Below are positions 27,484 through 35,686 of a DNA stretch of 38,002 bases, piece by piece. The stretch lies in assembly GCA_024280485.1 (NCBI GenBank), contig JAJRQB010000132.1, positions 1 through 38,002 on the forward strand, in the 5' to 3' direction. Every line of letters starts with the position of its first letter. Position 1 is the first letter of the stretch. A program made the position numbers and the translations under genes. The notes under the pieces were generated by a model that did no database searches, was not told the origin of the DNA, and saw only the letters and a list, made by a program, of their open reading frames with translations. Origin of the DNA: Deltaproteobacteria bacterium. Lineage in GTDB: Bacteria; Desulfobacterota; Desulfuromonadia; Desulfuromonadales; Geopsychrobacteraceae.

Positions 27484-28323
27484 TCAACGAAGGGCTTCAA
27501 TTAGCTCATCCGCATCTTCCTGAGCTTGCTCCGCGAGTTGGCAATACAGACTCTGGTCCAGATTGAAGAGTTGCTCAACCTGGAGAGCCAGGTCCACAAG
27601 TGGAATCTCTGGATTCCCTTTAAGGAGTGCAACAATCTGTACTGATAAGGGAGTACCGAGTGATGCCTTTGTCGTGTGGTGACTACTAATCATTTCGATC
27701 AGGTTGGCAGGGAAGCCCCAGTTGCGTGCCATTTGTGCCCCAATGTTCGCGTGGTCCAGATTTAGATTGTGCTGTTCAAGTTCAATCAGGTTTGATTGAT
27801 TGTCGACGAGATTCCATGGTTCATAAATCTTTTGGTAGTTTGATGTTTTGCTCTGCGCAATAACGGGTACTGCCATGTCTTGCAGTAGCCCAGCCGTAAA
27901 AGATTCCGACTGAGTTTCCGGGTGAAGTTTCTGTGCGAGGCTGCGGGCAAGAGCAGCCCGTCTGGCTGATGCACGCCAGAAGAGTTGCATGTCAAACCAG
28001 TCAGGCATATTCTCACTACCAAGATTATTTTTAACTGCTACCGATAATACCAGAGATTCGAGTCTTGCTCGACCGAGCAGGCTGACCGCATGATGGATAC
28101 TGCTGACCGTGTGTGTTAAGCCGAAAGCAACGGCGTTGACTGTTTTGAGTACGCGCACGTGTAGTCCAGGGTCGACTTCTAGATCATCGGCTATGGCCGT
28201 GAATGAGCAATCAGGGTCACGAAGTTTGCCAAGAAGAGTGATCACTGAGGCAGAAAAGCTCGGGATCTCGTAATTGTTGAGGCCATCAATTGTGTGGGTC
28301 TTTTTTTTGCCGAATCCGAGCAT
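27484..28323 (-). CDS. HDOD domain signalling protein
   Basis: This is a 279-residue protein with a single HDOD domain (about 18-220), a catalytically silent relative of HD phosphohydrolases used in bacterial signalling. Family features are IPSFSASVITLLGKLRDPDCSFTAIADDLEVDPGLHVRVLKTVNA and a later DHANIGAQMARNWGFPANLIEMISSHH. The start MLGFGKKKTHTIDGL is preceded by a GAGGATAAC ribosome binding region. It is 14 bases after the pentapeptide/channel gene and shares its transcript. Its targets are not predictable. Confidence 0.88.
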   Translation of the reverse strand: MLGFGKKKTHTIDGLNNYEIPSFSASVITLLGKLRDPDCSFTAIADDLEVDPGLHVRVLKTVNAVAFGLTHTVSSIHHAVSLLGRARLESLVLSVAVKNNLGSENMPDWFDMQLFWRASARRAALARSLAQKLHPETQSESFTAGLLQDMAVPVIAQSKTSNYQKIYEPWNLVDNQSNLIELEQHNLNLDHANIGAQMARNWGFPANLIEMISSHHTTKASLGTPLSVQIVALLKGNPEIPLVDLALQVEQLFNLDQSLYCQLAEQAQEDADELIEALR

Positions 28324-28337
28324 GTTATCCTCGTCAG

Positions 28338-29291
28338 TTAGTCGCCGCGTCGGGCGAGTTTATTGGCGAATATCGATAACAGACCGCCAAGCATCATGTA
28401 CCCAAGAGTGACCTCTGCCATGACAAGCAATTGTCCTATCATTGTGCGTGGAACTATATCCCCATATCCGAGGGTTGTCAGGGTGACAACACTGAAATAT
28501 AGAGGTGCAACGGGTGTAGGTTCTTGTCCAAAATCTATCCCAACAAGAGTATATAGCCAGGCGAAAAGCAGACCTTGAACCCCGATCCAGAAGCACCAGC
28601 GAAACATGCTGCGACCGCAGTCACAGGTGATCATCCAGGGGTAGTAAAGCAGGGCTGTCATGCGATTATAAGAGCGGAACTCTTTGATGAAATTCTGATC
28701 AACGATTTCACGACGCATCAGGTAGGCCCCGGCAAAATTAACATCACGAATATCGGTGCCGATCCAGCGCGCCGATTTAAAGTTGCACATCATTCGTAAG
28801 CGCGCGCCTCTGAGGTCGGAGTTGTTGAAGTTGGCATTGTCAACATTTGCCATCGATAAATCGGCCTCAATCAGTGTTGCTTCAGACAGATCTGCGTTGC
28901 ACAGTTGAGCTTCTCGCAAGCGACTCTTGTCGAGGTTAGCGCAATTCAAATTGGCCATTCTTAAGTCGGCCTGAGTCAGGGTTGCTCCTTCGAGATTCGC
29001 ACGAAACAGACTACAGCTTTTCATCTGGGCCATACCGAAACCAGCACGCTTGGCGTTCACGGCTTCGAGGTTAGCTCCCTCGAGGTTGGCAGCTGAAAGT
29101 TCAGCGCCATCGAGATTGCAATCTTGCAGAATGGCTCCACGTAGATCTGCTTTGAATAGTTTAGCTCCACGCAGATCACGACCGGTCAGATTGATACCGC
29201 GTAGATCACGGCCGGTCAGATCGGCATTAACAAGGTCTTCCGGGAGATTGTGAGAATCAGTATTTTGATTTTTATGTTGTGGGTCAGTCAT
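28338..29291 (-). CDS. Pentapeptide-repeat protein fused to a two-helix potassium-type channel
   Basis: The protein has about 317 residues. The N-terminal half (about 15-180) is a right-handed beta-helix of pentapeptide repeats of the A(D/N)LxG type, for example ANLEGANLEA. The C-terminal part has two membrane helices around the pore loop TLTTLGYGDIVP, the potassium selectivity filter, as in Ion_trans_2 proteins. A Cys pair in ITCDCG precedes the first membrane helix. The cytoplasmic beta-helix replaces the usual gating domain. The start was moved to the ATG at 29291, which has CGGAGG 5 bases before it. The HDOD gene follows directly. A promoter lies just upstream. The ligand is unknown. Confidence 0.87.
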   Translation of the reverse strand: MTDPQHKNQNTDSHNLPEDLVNADLTGRDLRGINLTGRDLRGAKLFKADLRGAILQDCNLDGAELSAANLEGANLEAVNAKRAGFGMAQMKSCSLFRANLEGATLTQADLRMANLNCANLDKSRLREAQLCNADLSEATLIEADLSMANVDNANFNNSDLRGARLRMMCNFKSARWIGTDIRDVNFAGAYLMRREIVDQNFIKEFRSYNRMTALLYYPWMITCDCGRSMFRWCFWIGVQGLLFAWLYTLVGIDFGQEPTPVAPLYFSVVTLTTLGYGDIVPRTMIGQLLVMAEVTLGYMMLGGLLSIFANKLARRGD

Positions 29292-29324
29292 CAGGCCTCC
29301 GGTAAAAAAGAGTTGACACATAAG

Positions 29325-29353
29325 TAAATATAGCAGATTTTAATGATTGTCAA
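29325..29353 (-). promoter_or_regulatory. Sigma-70-type promoter of the channel-HDOD operon
   Basis: On the minus strand, TTGACA (29348-29353), 17 bases and TATTTA (29325-29330) precede the start of the pentapeptide/channel gene by about 35 bases. Confidence 0.6.
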
Positions 29354-29404
29354 TCCATGCAAAGGGCTGACGAATAGATATTTGTTGATGAATCGGAGGA
29401 TCTG

Positions 29405-30094
29405 ATGTCCAAAAAAAAACAAATTAGTGAGAGTGGCCCTGGTAAGTCAATCAAGATCCGCAGGCTTTTTGCGAAGAGGACTGAGGACGCATGGAAGAGT
29501 ATTCCTCATTTTCATGTGACCATGACCGTTGATATGACTGATGTGATCCGCTTTCGCCAGGATCTTGGTATGACCATCAATGACTTTATTTTGTCCGCAG
29601 TGACTCAGGCGCTCAAGGAGCATCCTTGGGTCAATAGTTTTTGGAATGGGGAACAGGGAGTAGAAATTGACTCTATCGGGCTGGCTGTGGCAGTTGCGAC
29701 CGATTGTGGCCTCTATTATCCTGTGCTTAAAGATTGCGAGAAGCTTGGTTTGAAGCAGATCAGTCGTGTCGCACGTGAGATGGCAGGGAAAGCTCATCAG
29801 CAGACCTTGTCTGATGAAGATTGCACCGGCGGAACCTTTACCGTTACAAATATGGGTATGCTCGGGGTCGAGTCCTTTGCCGCGATCGTTACTCCACCAC
29901 AGGCTGCCGTATTGGCTGTTGGAACTGTAAAGGGAGAAATTATTGTTGATGAGCAGGGGGAACCAGGGGTGGCACCAGTTATGAGAATGACTCTCGGTGC
30001 AGATCATCGTTTGCTTGATGGCGCCGATGCGGCGGAATTCCTGGCTACAATTAGATCCTACTTGGAGGCACCAGTGGTTTTGATTGCAGATTGA
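29405..30094 (+). CDS. Lipoyl-less 2-oxoacid dehydrogenase acyltransferase (E2) catalytic domain
   Basis: This 229-residue protein is the catalytic (chloramphenicol-acetyltransferase-like) core of an E2 acyltransferase. It shows FTVTNMGMLG near 145 and the active site motif ADHRLLDGADAA, with H201 and D205. A full E2 also has lipoyl and peripheral-subunit-binding domains at its N-terminus. Here only about 20 residues precede the core, so it cannot carry its own lipoyl group. E1 and E3 genes are not adjacent. It may serve as an acyltransferase with another substrate or work with lipoyl domains from other proteins. A GGAGG box precedes the ATG, and a terminator follows. Confidence 0.87.
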   Translation: MSKKKQISESGPGKSIKIRRLFAKRTEDAWKSIPHFHVTMTVDMTDVIRFRQDLGMTINDFILSAVTQALKEHPWVNSFWNGEQGVEIDSIGLAVAVATDCGLYYPVLKDCEKLGLKQISRVAREMAGKAHQQTLSDEDCTGGTFTVTNMGMLGVESFAAIVTPPQAAVLAVGTVKGEIIVDEQGEPGVAPVMRMTLGADHRLLDGADAAEFLATIRSYLEAPVVLIAD

Positions 30095-30115
30095 GCTCTT
30101 TTTTATATTGAAGAT

Positions 30116-30150
30116 AAAGTCCCACTGCACCTCAGGTGTGGTGGGACTTT
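30116..30150. terminator. Terminator between the E2-like gene and the last dctP
   Basis: AAAGTCCCAC at 30116-30125 pairs with GTGGGACTTT at 30141-30150, and an inner CACC/GGTG step is present. It is followed by a T-run on the plus strand and by A/T on the minus strand. It should stop both convergent transcripts. Confidence 0.88.
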
Positions 30151-30158
30151 TTTTATGT

Positions 30159-31136
30159 TTATTTTTGAGATTGTTTGATCAATTCCTCATCGATGAGATT
30201 ATAAAAATCAGGATAGATGCTCAGCATCTTTTTTTGCCAGACTGCTCGCTGGTCTGGAGTGAGGTGATGTATGTTGATTTTTCCTGAAGCTTCAATCTTC
30301 TTCAGGTAGTCCGCATTGACCTGCGTGGCAATGGCGCGTGCAAAATTTGTGGTCTCTGTGATGACTTCTGAAACGATCAGTTTGAGATCGCCGGGAAGCT
30401 TCTGCCAGAAAATATCGTTGGTCACCAGCAGGTAGCCGAGATGGCCATGATTGGAGATCGTCAGGTCGGACTGTACCAGATAGAATCTCTTGGTGTAGAT
30501 GTTCGACAGTGTGTTCTCCTGCCCGGCGACAATCCCTTGTTGTAATGCCGAATAAACTTCAGAGAATGGCAGAATCTGTGGGTCGGCACCAATCGTACGA
30601 AACTGAGCTTCAAGTACCTTTGAACTCTTGATGCGAAACTTCAGAGAAATGGCATCTTCGGGCGTAATCAGTGGTCTGTTGGCCGAGATCTGCTTGAATC
30701 CATTGTCCCAAAAATCAAGAGCATGCAGCCCTTTGATACTCGCTTGTTGCAATAGCTTTTTGCCAACTTTACCGTCCAGAACCCGATGCAGGTGTTCGGT
30801 GTCGCGAAAGAGAAAGGGCAGGTCGAATAGTTGGAGTTGAGGGGTATGATCGATGAATTTGGAAAAGCTTGGTGCCGCCAGCTGGATGTCGTTCAGTTGA
30901 AGAGCCGATAAGGCTGCGCGGTCGCCGTAGAGTGTGGCATTGGGATAGATTTTGACAAGAATACGACCGCCGGTTTGTTCTTCGATCCGTTGTTTGAAAA
31001 ACTCAGCTGCTTTCCCCTTGGGGGTGTCTTTGGCAACAACATGGCTAAATTTGATAGTGATCGGCATGGCTTGCAGTGATGGCACGATCATTAAGAGCAT
31101 TGCCAATAGAAACAGCAGAGATCTGAGGGGGGGCAT
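30159..31136 (-). CDS. TRAP transporter substrate-binding protein (third dctP)
   Basis: This is a 325-residue periplasmic binding protein of the DctP family with a signal peptide (about 1-23, ending SLQA). The family arginine that holds the substrate carboxylate is R168 in LKFRIKSSKV, and the FSEVY and GQENTLSNI motifs are intact. The Asp before GQEN is replaced by Ala (VAGQEN). The strong ribosome binding site AAGGAG precedes the ATG. A terminator after dctM separates it from the operon core, so it is probably expressed separately or by read-through. Many positions agree with the first dctP (34456-35442), including FSH near 30 and FDLPFLF, so these two appear closer to each other than to the middle copy. 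Confidence 0.92.
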   Translation of the reverse strand: MPPLRSLLFLLAMLLMIVPSLQAMPITIKFSHVVAKDTPKGKAAEFFKQRIEEQTGGRILVKIYPNATLYGDRAALSALQLNDIQLAAPSFSKFIDHTPQLQLFDLPFLFRDTEHLHRVLDGKVGKKLLQQASIKGLHALDFWDNGFKQISANRPLITPEDAISLKFRIKSSKVLEAQFRTIGADPQILPFSEVYSALQQGIVAGQENTLSNIYTKRFYLVQSDLTISNHGHLGYLLVTNDIFWQKLPGDLKLIVSEVITETTNFARAIATQVNADYLKKIEASGKINIHHLTPDQRAVWQKKMLSIYPDFYNLIDEELIKQSQK

Positions 31137-31240
31137 GCGAGCTCCTTTTTACAAACTCAGAGTGTTGAAGCGTCCATATACCATTTTTGCAATAGCGCCG
31201 AAGCAAGTCAGTTTAGTCAGTGCCGTACAAACAATCAATA

Positions 31241-31283
31241 ATCAAAAAAGAAGGGAGGCTAGTGGCCTCCCTTCTTTTTTGAT
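31241..31283 (-). terminator. Terminator after dctM
   Basis: A 19-bp perfect stem, 31241-31259 paired with 31265-31283, has GAAGGGAGGC in its left arm and a 5-base loop. T-rich sequence inside the arm and after it on the minus strand suits termination of the dctQM transcript. Confidence 0.85.
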
Positions 31284-31302
31284 TCAATATTACCAGCTGG
31301 GC

Positions 31303-32700
31303 TTAGTACCCCCTGAGACTATCGATATATTCCGGCAGGAAGAGTGAAATCTGCGGGATATAGGTGATTAGGACCAGGAAGAACAGCAGCAGCATCAGCC
31401 AGGGCAATGATGCTCTCAGCACCCAGGTGAGGCTCTCTCCTGTTATTCCGGAGGTGACAAACAGGTTGAGGCCGACCGGCGGCGTAATCATGCCGATCTC
31501 CATATTGACAACCATGATGATTCCTAGATGGACCGGATCGATCCCCAGTTGGACTGCAAGCGGGAAGAGGATCGGTGCCATAATCAGCAGGATCGCCGAA
31601 GGTTCCATGAAATTGCCGGCAACCAGCAGCAGGATATTGACCACGATCAAGAAGCCCCAGGCCGGCAATCCCCAGTTGATGATCGTTTCGGCAATGTGAT
31701 GCGGAATCCGCTCGGTGGTCAGCACATGGGCAAAGAGCATCGCATTGGCGATGATGAACAACAGCATAATGGAGACCTTGGAGGCATCCATCATGACCTT
31801 ACGGGTGTCCTTGTGGGTGAATGAGAAGGGTATGGCTTTCAGGGTCAGCAGCAGGTTGCGAACGATCGACTTGGGAATCGAATCCCCTTCGTTCCTCCAG
31901 TTCTTTCCTTTAAGCGGCCCCATGTCACGATAGACGAAGAGGGCGATGAGAAACGCGTAAACCGCAGAGATAGCTGCGGCCTCGGTCGGGCTGCAGATTC
32001 CGCCGTAGATCGAACCGAGGACGATGACAATCAGCATCAGACCAAAACTGGCGATGAAACCGGACTTGGTCAGCTGCTTGAACCCGACCCAAGGTTGGGC
32101 GGGCAGCTTTTTGATCCGCGCCACGACATAAATGGCCAGCATCAGAATCGAGCCCATCATCAGGCCGGGCAAGAGCCCTGCCATAAAGAGCCGTGCGGCT
32201 GAGACTTCAGTCGCTGCTGCATAGACCAGCATAACGATTGAAGGCGGAATCAGAATGCCAAGGGTGCCAGCATTAGTGATAACCCCGGCAGCCATACTTT
32301 TTGGGTATCCAGCTTTGACCATGCCGGTAATGACGATTGAGCCGATAGCGGCAACAGTTGCTGGTGAAGAACCGGATACTGCAGCACAAATCATACAGGC
32401 TAAAACTGAAGCCATCGCCAGCCCGCCGCGAATCCAGCCGACACAATCGATGGCAAAATTTATGATCCGGAGGGCAACCCCACCGGTTGAAAGAAATGCT
32501 GATGACAAGATGAAAAACGGGATTGCCAGCAGGGTATAGTGCTCCGACAGTGCTTCGAACATTTTCAGTGCGACCGAGGCGAGCGAATCGTCAGAAAAGA
32601 TCAGTATCGTTCCGATACTTGAGAGCCCTAGTGCAAAAGCGATCGGCATGCCTGTCAGCAGGCAAATGAGCAGAATAAAGAAGAGTGCTGCAGTGGTCAT
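31303..32700 (-). CDS. dctM: TRAP transporter large permease DctM
   Basis: DctM is the 12-helix membrane subunit that moves the substrate with sodium ions. The protein has 465 residues, about 35-40 more than usual, because of a hydrophilic insert near 260-303 (GPLKGKNWRNEGDSIPKSIVRNLL). Family motifs seen are TGMPIAFALG at the start, GSSPATVAAIGSIV and IPPSIVMLVYA in the middle, and PPVGLNLFV near the end. Its start overlaps the dctQ stop by 4 bases, so the two are coupled. A terminator follows its stop. Confidence 0.94.
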   Translation of the reverse strand: MTTAALFFILLICLLTGMPIAFALGLSSIGTILIFSDDSLASVALKMFEALSEHYTLLAIPFFILSSAFLSTGGVALRIINFAIDCVGWIRGGLAMASVLACMICAAVSGSSPATVAAIGSIVITGMVKAGYPKSMAAGVITNAGTLGILIPPSIVMLVYAAATEVSAARLFMAGLLPGLMMGSILMLAIYVVARIKKLPAQPWVGFKQLTKSGFIASFGLMLIVIVLGSIYGGICSPTEAAAISAVYAFLIALFVYRDMGPLKGKNWRNEGDSIPKSIVRNLLLTLKAIPFSFTHKDTRKVMMDASKVSIMLLFIIANAMLFAHVLTTERIPHHIAETIINWGLPAWGFLIVVNILLLVAGNFMEPSAILLIMAPILFPLAVQLGIDPVHLGIIMVVNMEIGMITPPVGLNLFVTSGITGESLTWVLRASLPWLMLLLFFLVLITYIPQISLFLPEYIDSLRGY

Positions 32701-33257
32701 GCTGATTCGCCTCCCTGGTCGGCTGCTTGAGCTTTGGTTTCCTCAATCAGGTGCATGCTGTCCTTGGCTTCATCGGCAAGTTTGAACCCGTCAATCTTGC
32801 CGGTATAAATTCCCCATAACAGTTGCAGAAGCCTTATTGCGATTAACACCATGCCGATCAGCAGAATGCTGTGACCGATCCATTTGGGAATCGGCATATC
32901 CTCGAGCTCAATGCCGATCTGGTGCATTTTTGCCAAGTAGACCCAGGATCCCTGCAGAAAGAGTACGCAGTAGCCCAGGCAGGCGACAACCGCTGTCATG
33001 CTGACGATTCGGCGAGTTTTCGGCGGTAAGATCTTCACAAGAGCGTCTACGCCGATGTGGGAACCAACCTTGAGCCCGTAGGAGACCCCGAAGAGAACCA
33101 TCCAGGCTGAAAGAAGAAGGGTCAGTTCCTGAGACCACATCATCCCGATTCCAAAGCCGAAGCGCAGAACCACCTCAACGAAGACCAGTATGGTCATTGA
33201 TGCCAGCAGGAGAGCGATAATTGTCTCCTCCAGACTGTTAATTATCCGGTTTAACAT
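32697..33257 (-). CDS. dctQ: TRAP transporter small permease DctQ
   Basis: This is a 186-residue four-helix membrane subunit of a TRAP transporter. Hydrophobic segments lie near 12-32, 45-65, 86-106 and 125-148, with the typical ELTLLLSAWMVLFGVSYGLKVGSHI between them. The C-terminal tail is charged and longer than the core family (about 35 residues). It is coupled to dctM by a 4-base overlap. A stable hairpin lies in the 122 bases between dctP and dctQ, which could lower expression of the membrane subunits relative to the binding protein. Confidence 0.93.
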   Translation of the reverse strand: MLNRIINSLEETIIALLLASMTILVFVEVVLRFGFGIGMMWSQELTLLLSAWMVLFGVSYGLKVGSHIGVDALVKILPPKTRRIVSMTAVVACLGYCVLFLQGSWVYLAKMHQIGIELEDMPIPKWIGHSILLIGMVLIAIRLLQLLWGIYTGKIDGFKLADEAKDSMHLIEETKAQAADQGGESA

Positions 33258-33328
33258 ATTCAGTCCTTATGGGAATTTTGCCTGTATTCTGAGTTTGTGG
33301 GCTCAGAGCGGAGCGAGGCTTGAACAGT

Positions 33329-33356
33329 TCACGGGCCTCAAATGTGAGGCCCGTGA
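33329..33356 (-). promoter_or_regulatory. Intercistronic hairpin between dctP and dctQ
   Basis: TCACGGGCCTCA at 33329-33340 pairs with TGAGGCCCGTGA at 33345-33356 across a 4-base loop. No T-run follows on the minus strand, so it is more likely an mRNA-stability or partial attenuation element than a full terminator. Confidence 0.65.
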
Positions 33357-33379
33357 CTCTAGGTGGTTCTGTTTGCTTA

Positions 33380-34372
33380 TTAGTTCGACTTGATAGCGGC
33401 GTCGATGTAGTTCTTGCCGATCTGGTCTTCAAACTGCTTCCAGACCGGTTTCATGGCATTGACCCACAGCTGGCGCTCGGCTGCGGTCAGCTCCAGTACT
33501 TTGGTACGCCTGGAGTCGATGATCTTCTGGCGGTCATCAATGGCCTTTTGAGCGGCAACCTTGTTACCGAAGGCAATCGCTTCGTCCAGAGCTTTCTTGA
33601 TCCGGGGACGGAGGTCGTCAGGCAGACCGGTCCAGAATTCGGTCGAGGTGATGACCAGATAATCGAGCACGCCGTGATTGGTCTCGGTGATGAACGGCTG
33701 AACCTCAAAGAACTTCTTCGAGAAGATGTTCGACCAGGTATTTTCCTGGCCGTCGATCGCTTTGGTCTGCAGCAGGGTGAAAACCTCGGAGAACGGCTTC
33801 TTGAGCGGCATGGCACCAACTGCCTCAAATTGGGCAGCTAGCACGTCGGAGCTCATGATGCGGAATTTCTTATTCTTGGCATCGGCCGGAACCCTTAAAG
33901 GGCTGCTGGCGGAGAGCTGCTTGAGGCCGTTGTGTAGGTAGCCGAGACCGATCAGACCCTTGCTCTTGATCGACGTCAGCAGTTTCTGGCCCTCGGGGCC
34001 TTTCTGGAATCTCTCGACGGCGTTCATGTCGGTGAAGAGAAAGGGAAGGTCGTAGATCTGCAGGGACTTGGTGTATTTCTTAAATTTAGACAAAGATGGA
34101 GCGGCCAGATGGACGTCGCCCAGCAGCATCGCTTCGAGCACCTTGTTGTCACCAAAGAGCTGAGAGTTAGGGAAGACTTGTACAATAACCTTGCCGTCCA
34201 GACGCTCGTCAATCAGTTGTTTGAATTTATTGGCCATCTGGCCCTTGGGGGTGTTTTCCGCAACGACGTGCGAAAACTTGATCTTGATGGGTTTGGCCAT
34301 CGCAAACGATGCAGAAGCCACCAGGGCCACCGCAACAATCAGACTTACCAGTAACGCCTTGCTTTTTGACAT
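33380..34372 (-). CDS. dctP: TRAP transporter substrate-binding protein (second dctP)
   Basis: This is a 330-residue periplasmic DctP-type protein with a signal peptide (about 1-26, ending SFAMA). It carries the carboxylate-binding R171 in KKFRIMSSDV, PFSEVF and IDGQENTWSNI, so it should bind a C4-dicarboxylate or similar organic acid. It lies directly before dctQM, and the ribosome binding site CAGGAG is good. It is the best candidate for the native partner of the permease. Its base composition looks more GC-rich by eye than the flanking dctP genes. Confidence 0.94.
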   Translation of the reverse strand: MSKSKALLVSLIVAVALVASASFAMAKPIKIKFSHVVAENTPKGQMANKFKQLIDERLDGKVIVQVFPNSQLFGDNKVLEAMLLGDVHLAAPSLSKFKKYTKSLQIYDLPFLFTDMNAVERFQKGPEGQKLLTSIKSKGLIGLGYLHNGLKQLSASSPLRVPADAKNKKFRIMSSDVLAAQFEAVGAMPLKKPFSEVFTLLQTKAIDGQENTWSNIFSKKFFEVQPFITETNHGVLDYLVITSTEFWTGLPDDLRPRIKKALDEAIAFGNKVAAQKAIDDRQKIIDSRRTKVLELTAAERQLWVNAMKPVWKQFEDQIGKNYIDAAIKSN

Positions 34373-34401
34373 TTTTCTCTCCTGTGCTAATGGTTGAGTT
34401 C

Positions 34402-34422
34402 TTGTTGCTCACACAGCAACAA
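34402..34422 (-). other. Small hairpin between the first and second dctP
   Basis: TTGTTGCT at 34402-34409 pairs with AGCAACAA at 34415-34422 across a CACAC loop. No T-run follows in the direction of transcription. It may be an mRNA-processing or stability element. Confidence 0.4.
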
Positions 34423-34455
34423 AATGATTAAGTATTAATTACGCGATTAACTACT

Positions 34456-35442
34456 CTACCTTATTTGCTCTTCCCGCGCTTTTCGCACGAGCTCTTTAGT
34501 GATTTTTTTATATGGACCCGGGTAGAGTTGTTTGAGCTCCTTAAACCAGAGTGTTTTTTCCTCTTGTGACAGCTTGTCAATTCTCAGCATTGCAGTAGCG
34601 TTGAGCTTCGTCAGAGCTTCATCATTGATTTGTGCGGCCATGTCTCTGGTGTATTCGGCGGCATCCTTGATAGCCCCTTTGATGATGACTTTCAGATCCT
34701 CAGGTAGTTGCGACCAAAAACGAATATTTGTCACCACCATGTAACCCTGGAAAATATGATTGCTGAGGGTCAGGTTTGATTGTACCTGATAAAATTTCTG
34801 GTCATATATTGTTGCCAGTGTATTCTCTTGACCATCAATCTTTTTTTCGTTCAGCGCTGTATAAAGTTGTATCTGAGGGATGGTTTGTGTTTTTGCACCA
34901 AGCCTCACAAGTTGTTCTTTGAGCACCTCAGACTTATTGACCAGAAACTTGAGCCCTTCGACCTGCTGAGGTCGGATCAGGGACCGGTTGGCCGTTAGTT
35001 GCCGGAAGCCGTTATCCCAAAAAGACAGAGCAATTAAACCTTCCTGACTAGCGTTTTCGAGGAGCTTTGTTCCGACTTCAGTATCGAGAACCTTATGCAG
35101 GTGTTCGGAGTCATTGAACAAAAACGGTAAATCAAAGAGTCGCAACTGCGGGTTAATGCTATATGACTCAGAAATCTCAGGCGCGGCCATCTGAATGCTG
35201 TTGTCTTTAAGCGCTTCAAGAAGGTGCTTGGTGCTGACCGCGCTGTTAGGGTCGATCCTGATCAGGATGCGGTTGTCCGTCCTCTGCTCGACCAGTCGTT
35301 TGAAATAGTCGCTTGCTTTCCCCTTGATTGAGTCTTGGCCATCACTGTGACTGAATTTTATGGACATCGGTGCTGCCAGAACATAGCCGCCAGCAATTAG
35401 CATCAGGGCCAATAACATCATGATTACTTTTACAAAAGGCAT
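34456..35442 (-). CDS. TRAP transporter substrate-binding protein, divergent (first dctP)
   Basis: This is a 328-residue DctP-family protein with a signal peptide (about 1-24). The IDGQENTLATI motif is present, but the family arginine is replaced: LKFLVNKSEV has L167 where the other two copies have Arg. The PFSEVY motif is also changed to IPQIQLY. It may therefore bind a different ligand or have lost transport activity and act as a sensor. It is the first gene after the sigma-54 promoter. No clear ribosome binding site was found before this ATG, and other starts within the first nine codons are possible. Confidence 0.88.
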   Translation of the reverse strand: MPFVKVIMMLLALMLIAGGYVLAAPMSIKFSHSDGQDSIKGKASDYFKRLVEQRTDNRILIRIDPNSAVSTKHLLEALKDNSIQMAAPEISESYSINPQLRLFDLPFLFNDSEHLHKVLDTEVGTKLLENASQEGLIALSFWDNGFRQLTANRSLIRPQQVEGLKFLVNKSEVLKEQLVRLGAKTQTIPQIQLYTALNEKKIDGQENTLATIYDQKFYQVQSNLTLSNHIFQGYMVVTNIRFWSQLPEDLKVIIKGAIKDAAEYTRDMAAQINDEALTKLNATAMLRIDKLSQEEKTLWFKELKQLYPGPYKKITKELVRKAREEQIR

Positions 35443-35554
35443 CGACGATTGAGTCCATATTCCTATGATGATCGCTAGGGGGCAGCGTATCTACGTTAAG
35501 TTGTGAAGTTTTTTCCAAGAGCCATTCTATTTATTAGTATATCGCCTAACTGAC

Positions 35555-35569
35555 GCAAGGATGGTGCCA
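35555..35569 (-). promoter_or_regulatory. Sigma-54 (-24/-12) promoter of the TRAP operon
   Basis: On the minus strand the sequence reads TGGCAC-CATCC-TTGC, which fits the sigma-54 consensus TGGCAC-N5-TTGC in both boxes and spacing. It would start transcription about 100 bases before the first dctP. A promoter of this type needs an enhancer-binding activator. Confidence 0.75.
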
Positions 35570-35686
35570 TTTATAGAAAGCTGTTTTTGTAGGGCAGAAC
35601 TTGTTGAAAATACACAGGGAAGTGGCTCTTTGTCCCGGGCGTTTGCTTCTATATCTCTTCCATTGTGATATAGGCCTGGCTGCGGG

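Noticed and set aside
29156-29222. Near-identical tandem DNA repeats
   Set aside because: They encode successive pentapeptide repeats (LTGRDLRG twice) of the channel protein and are explained by the protein fold.
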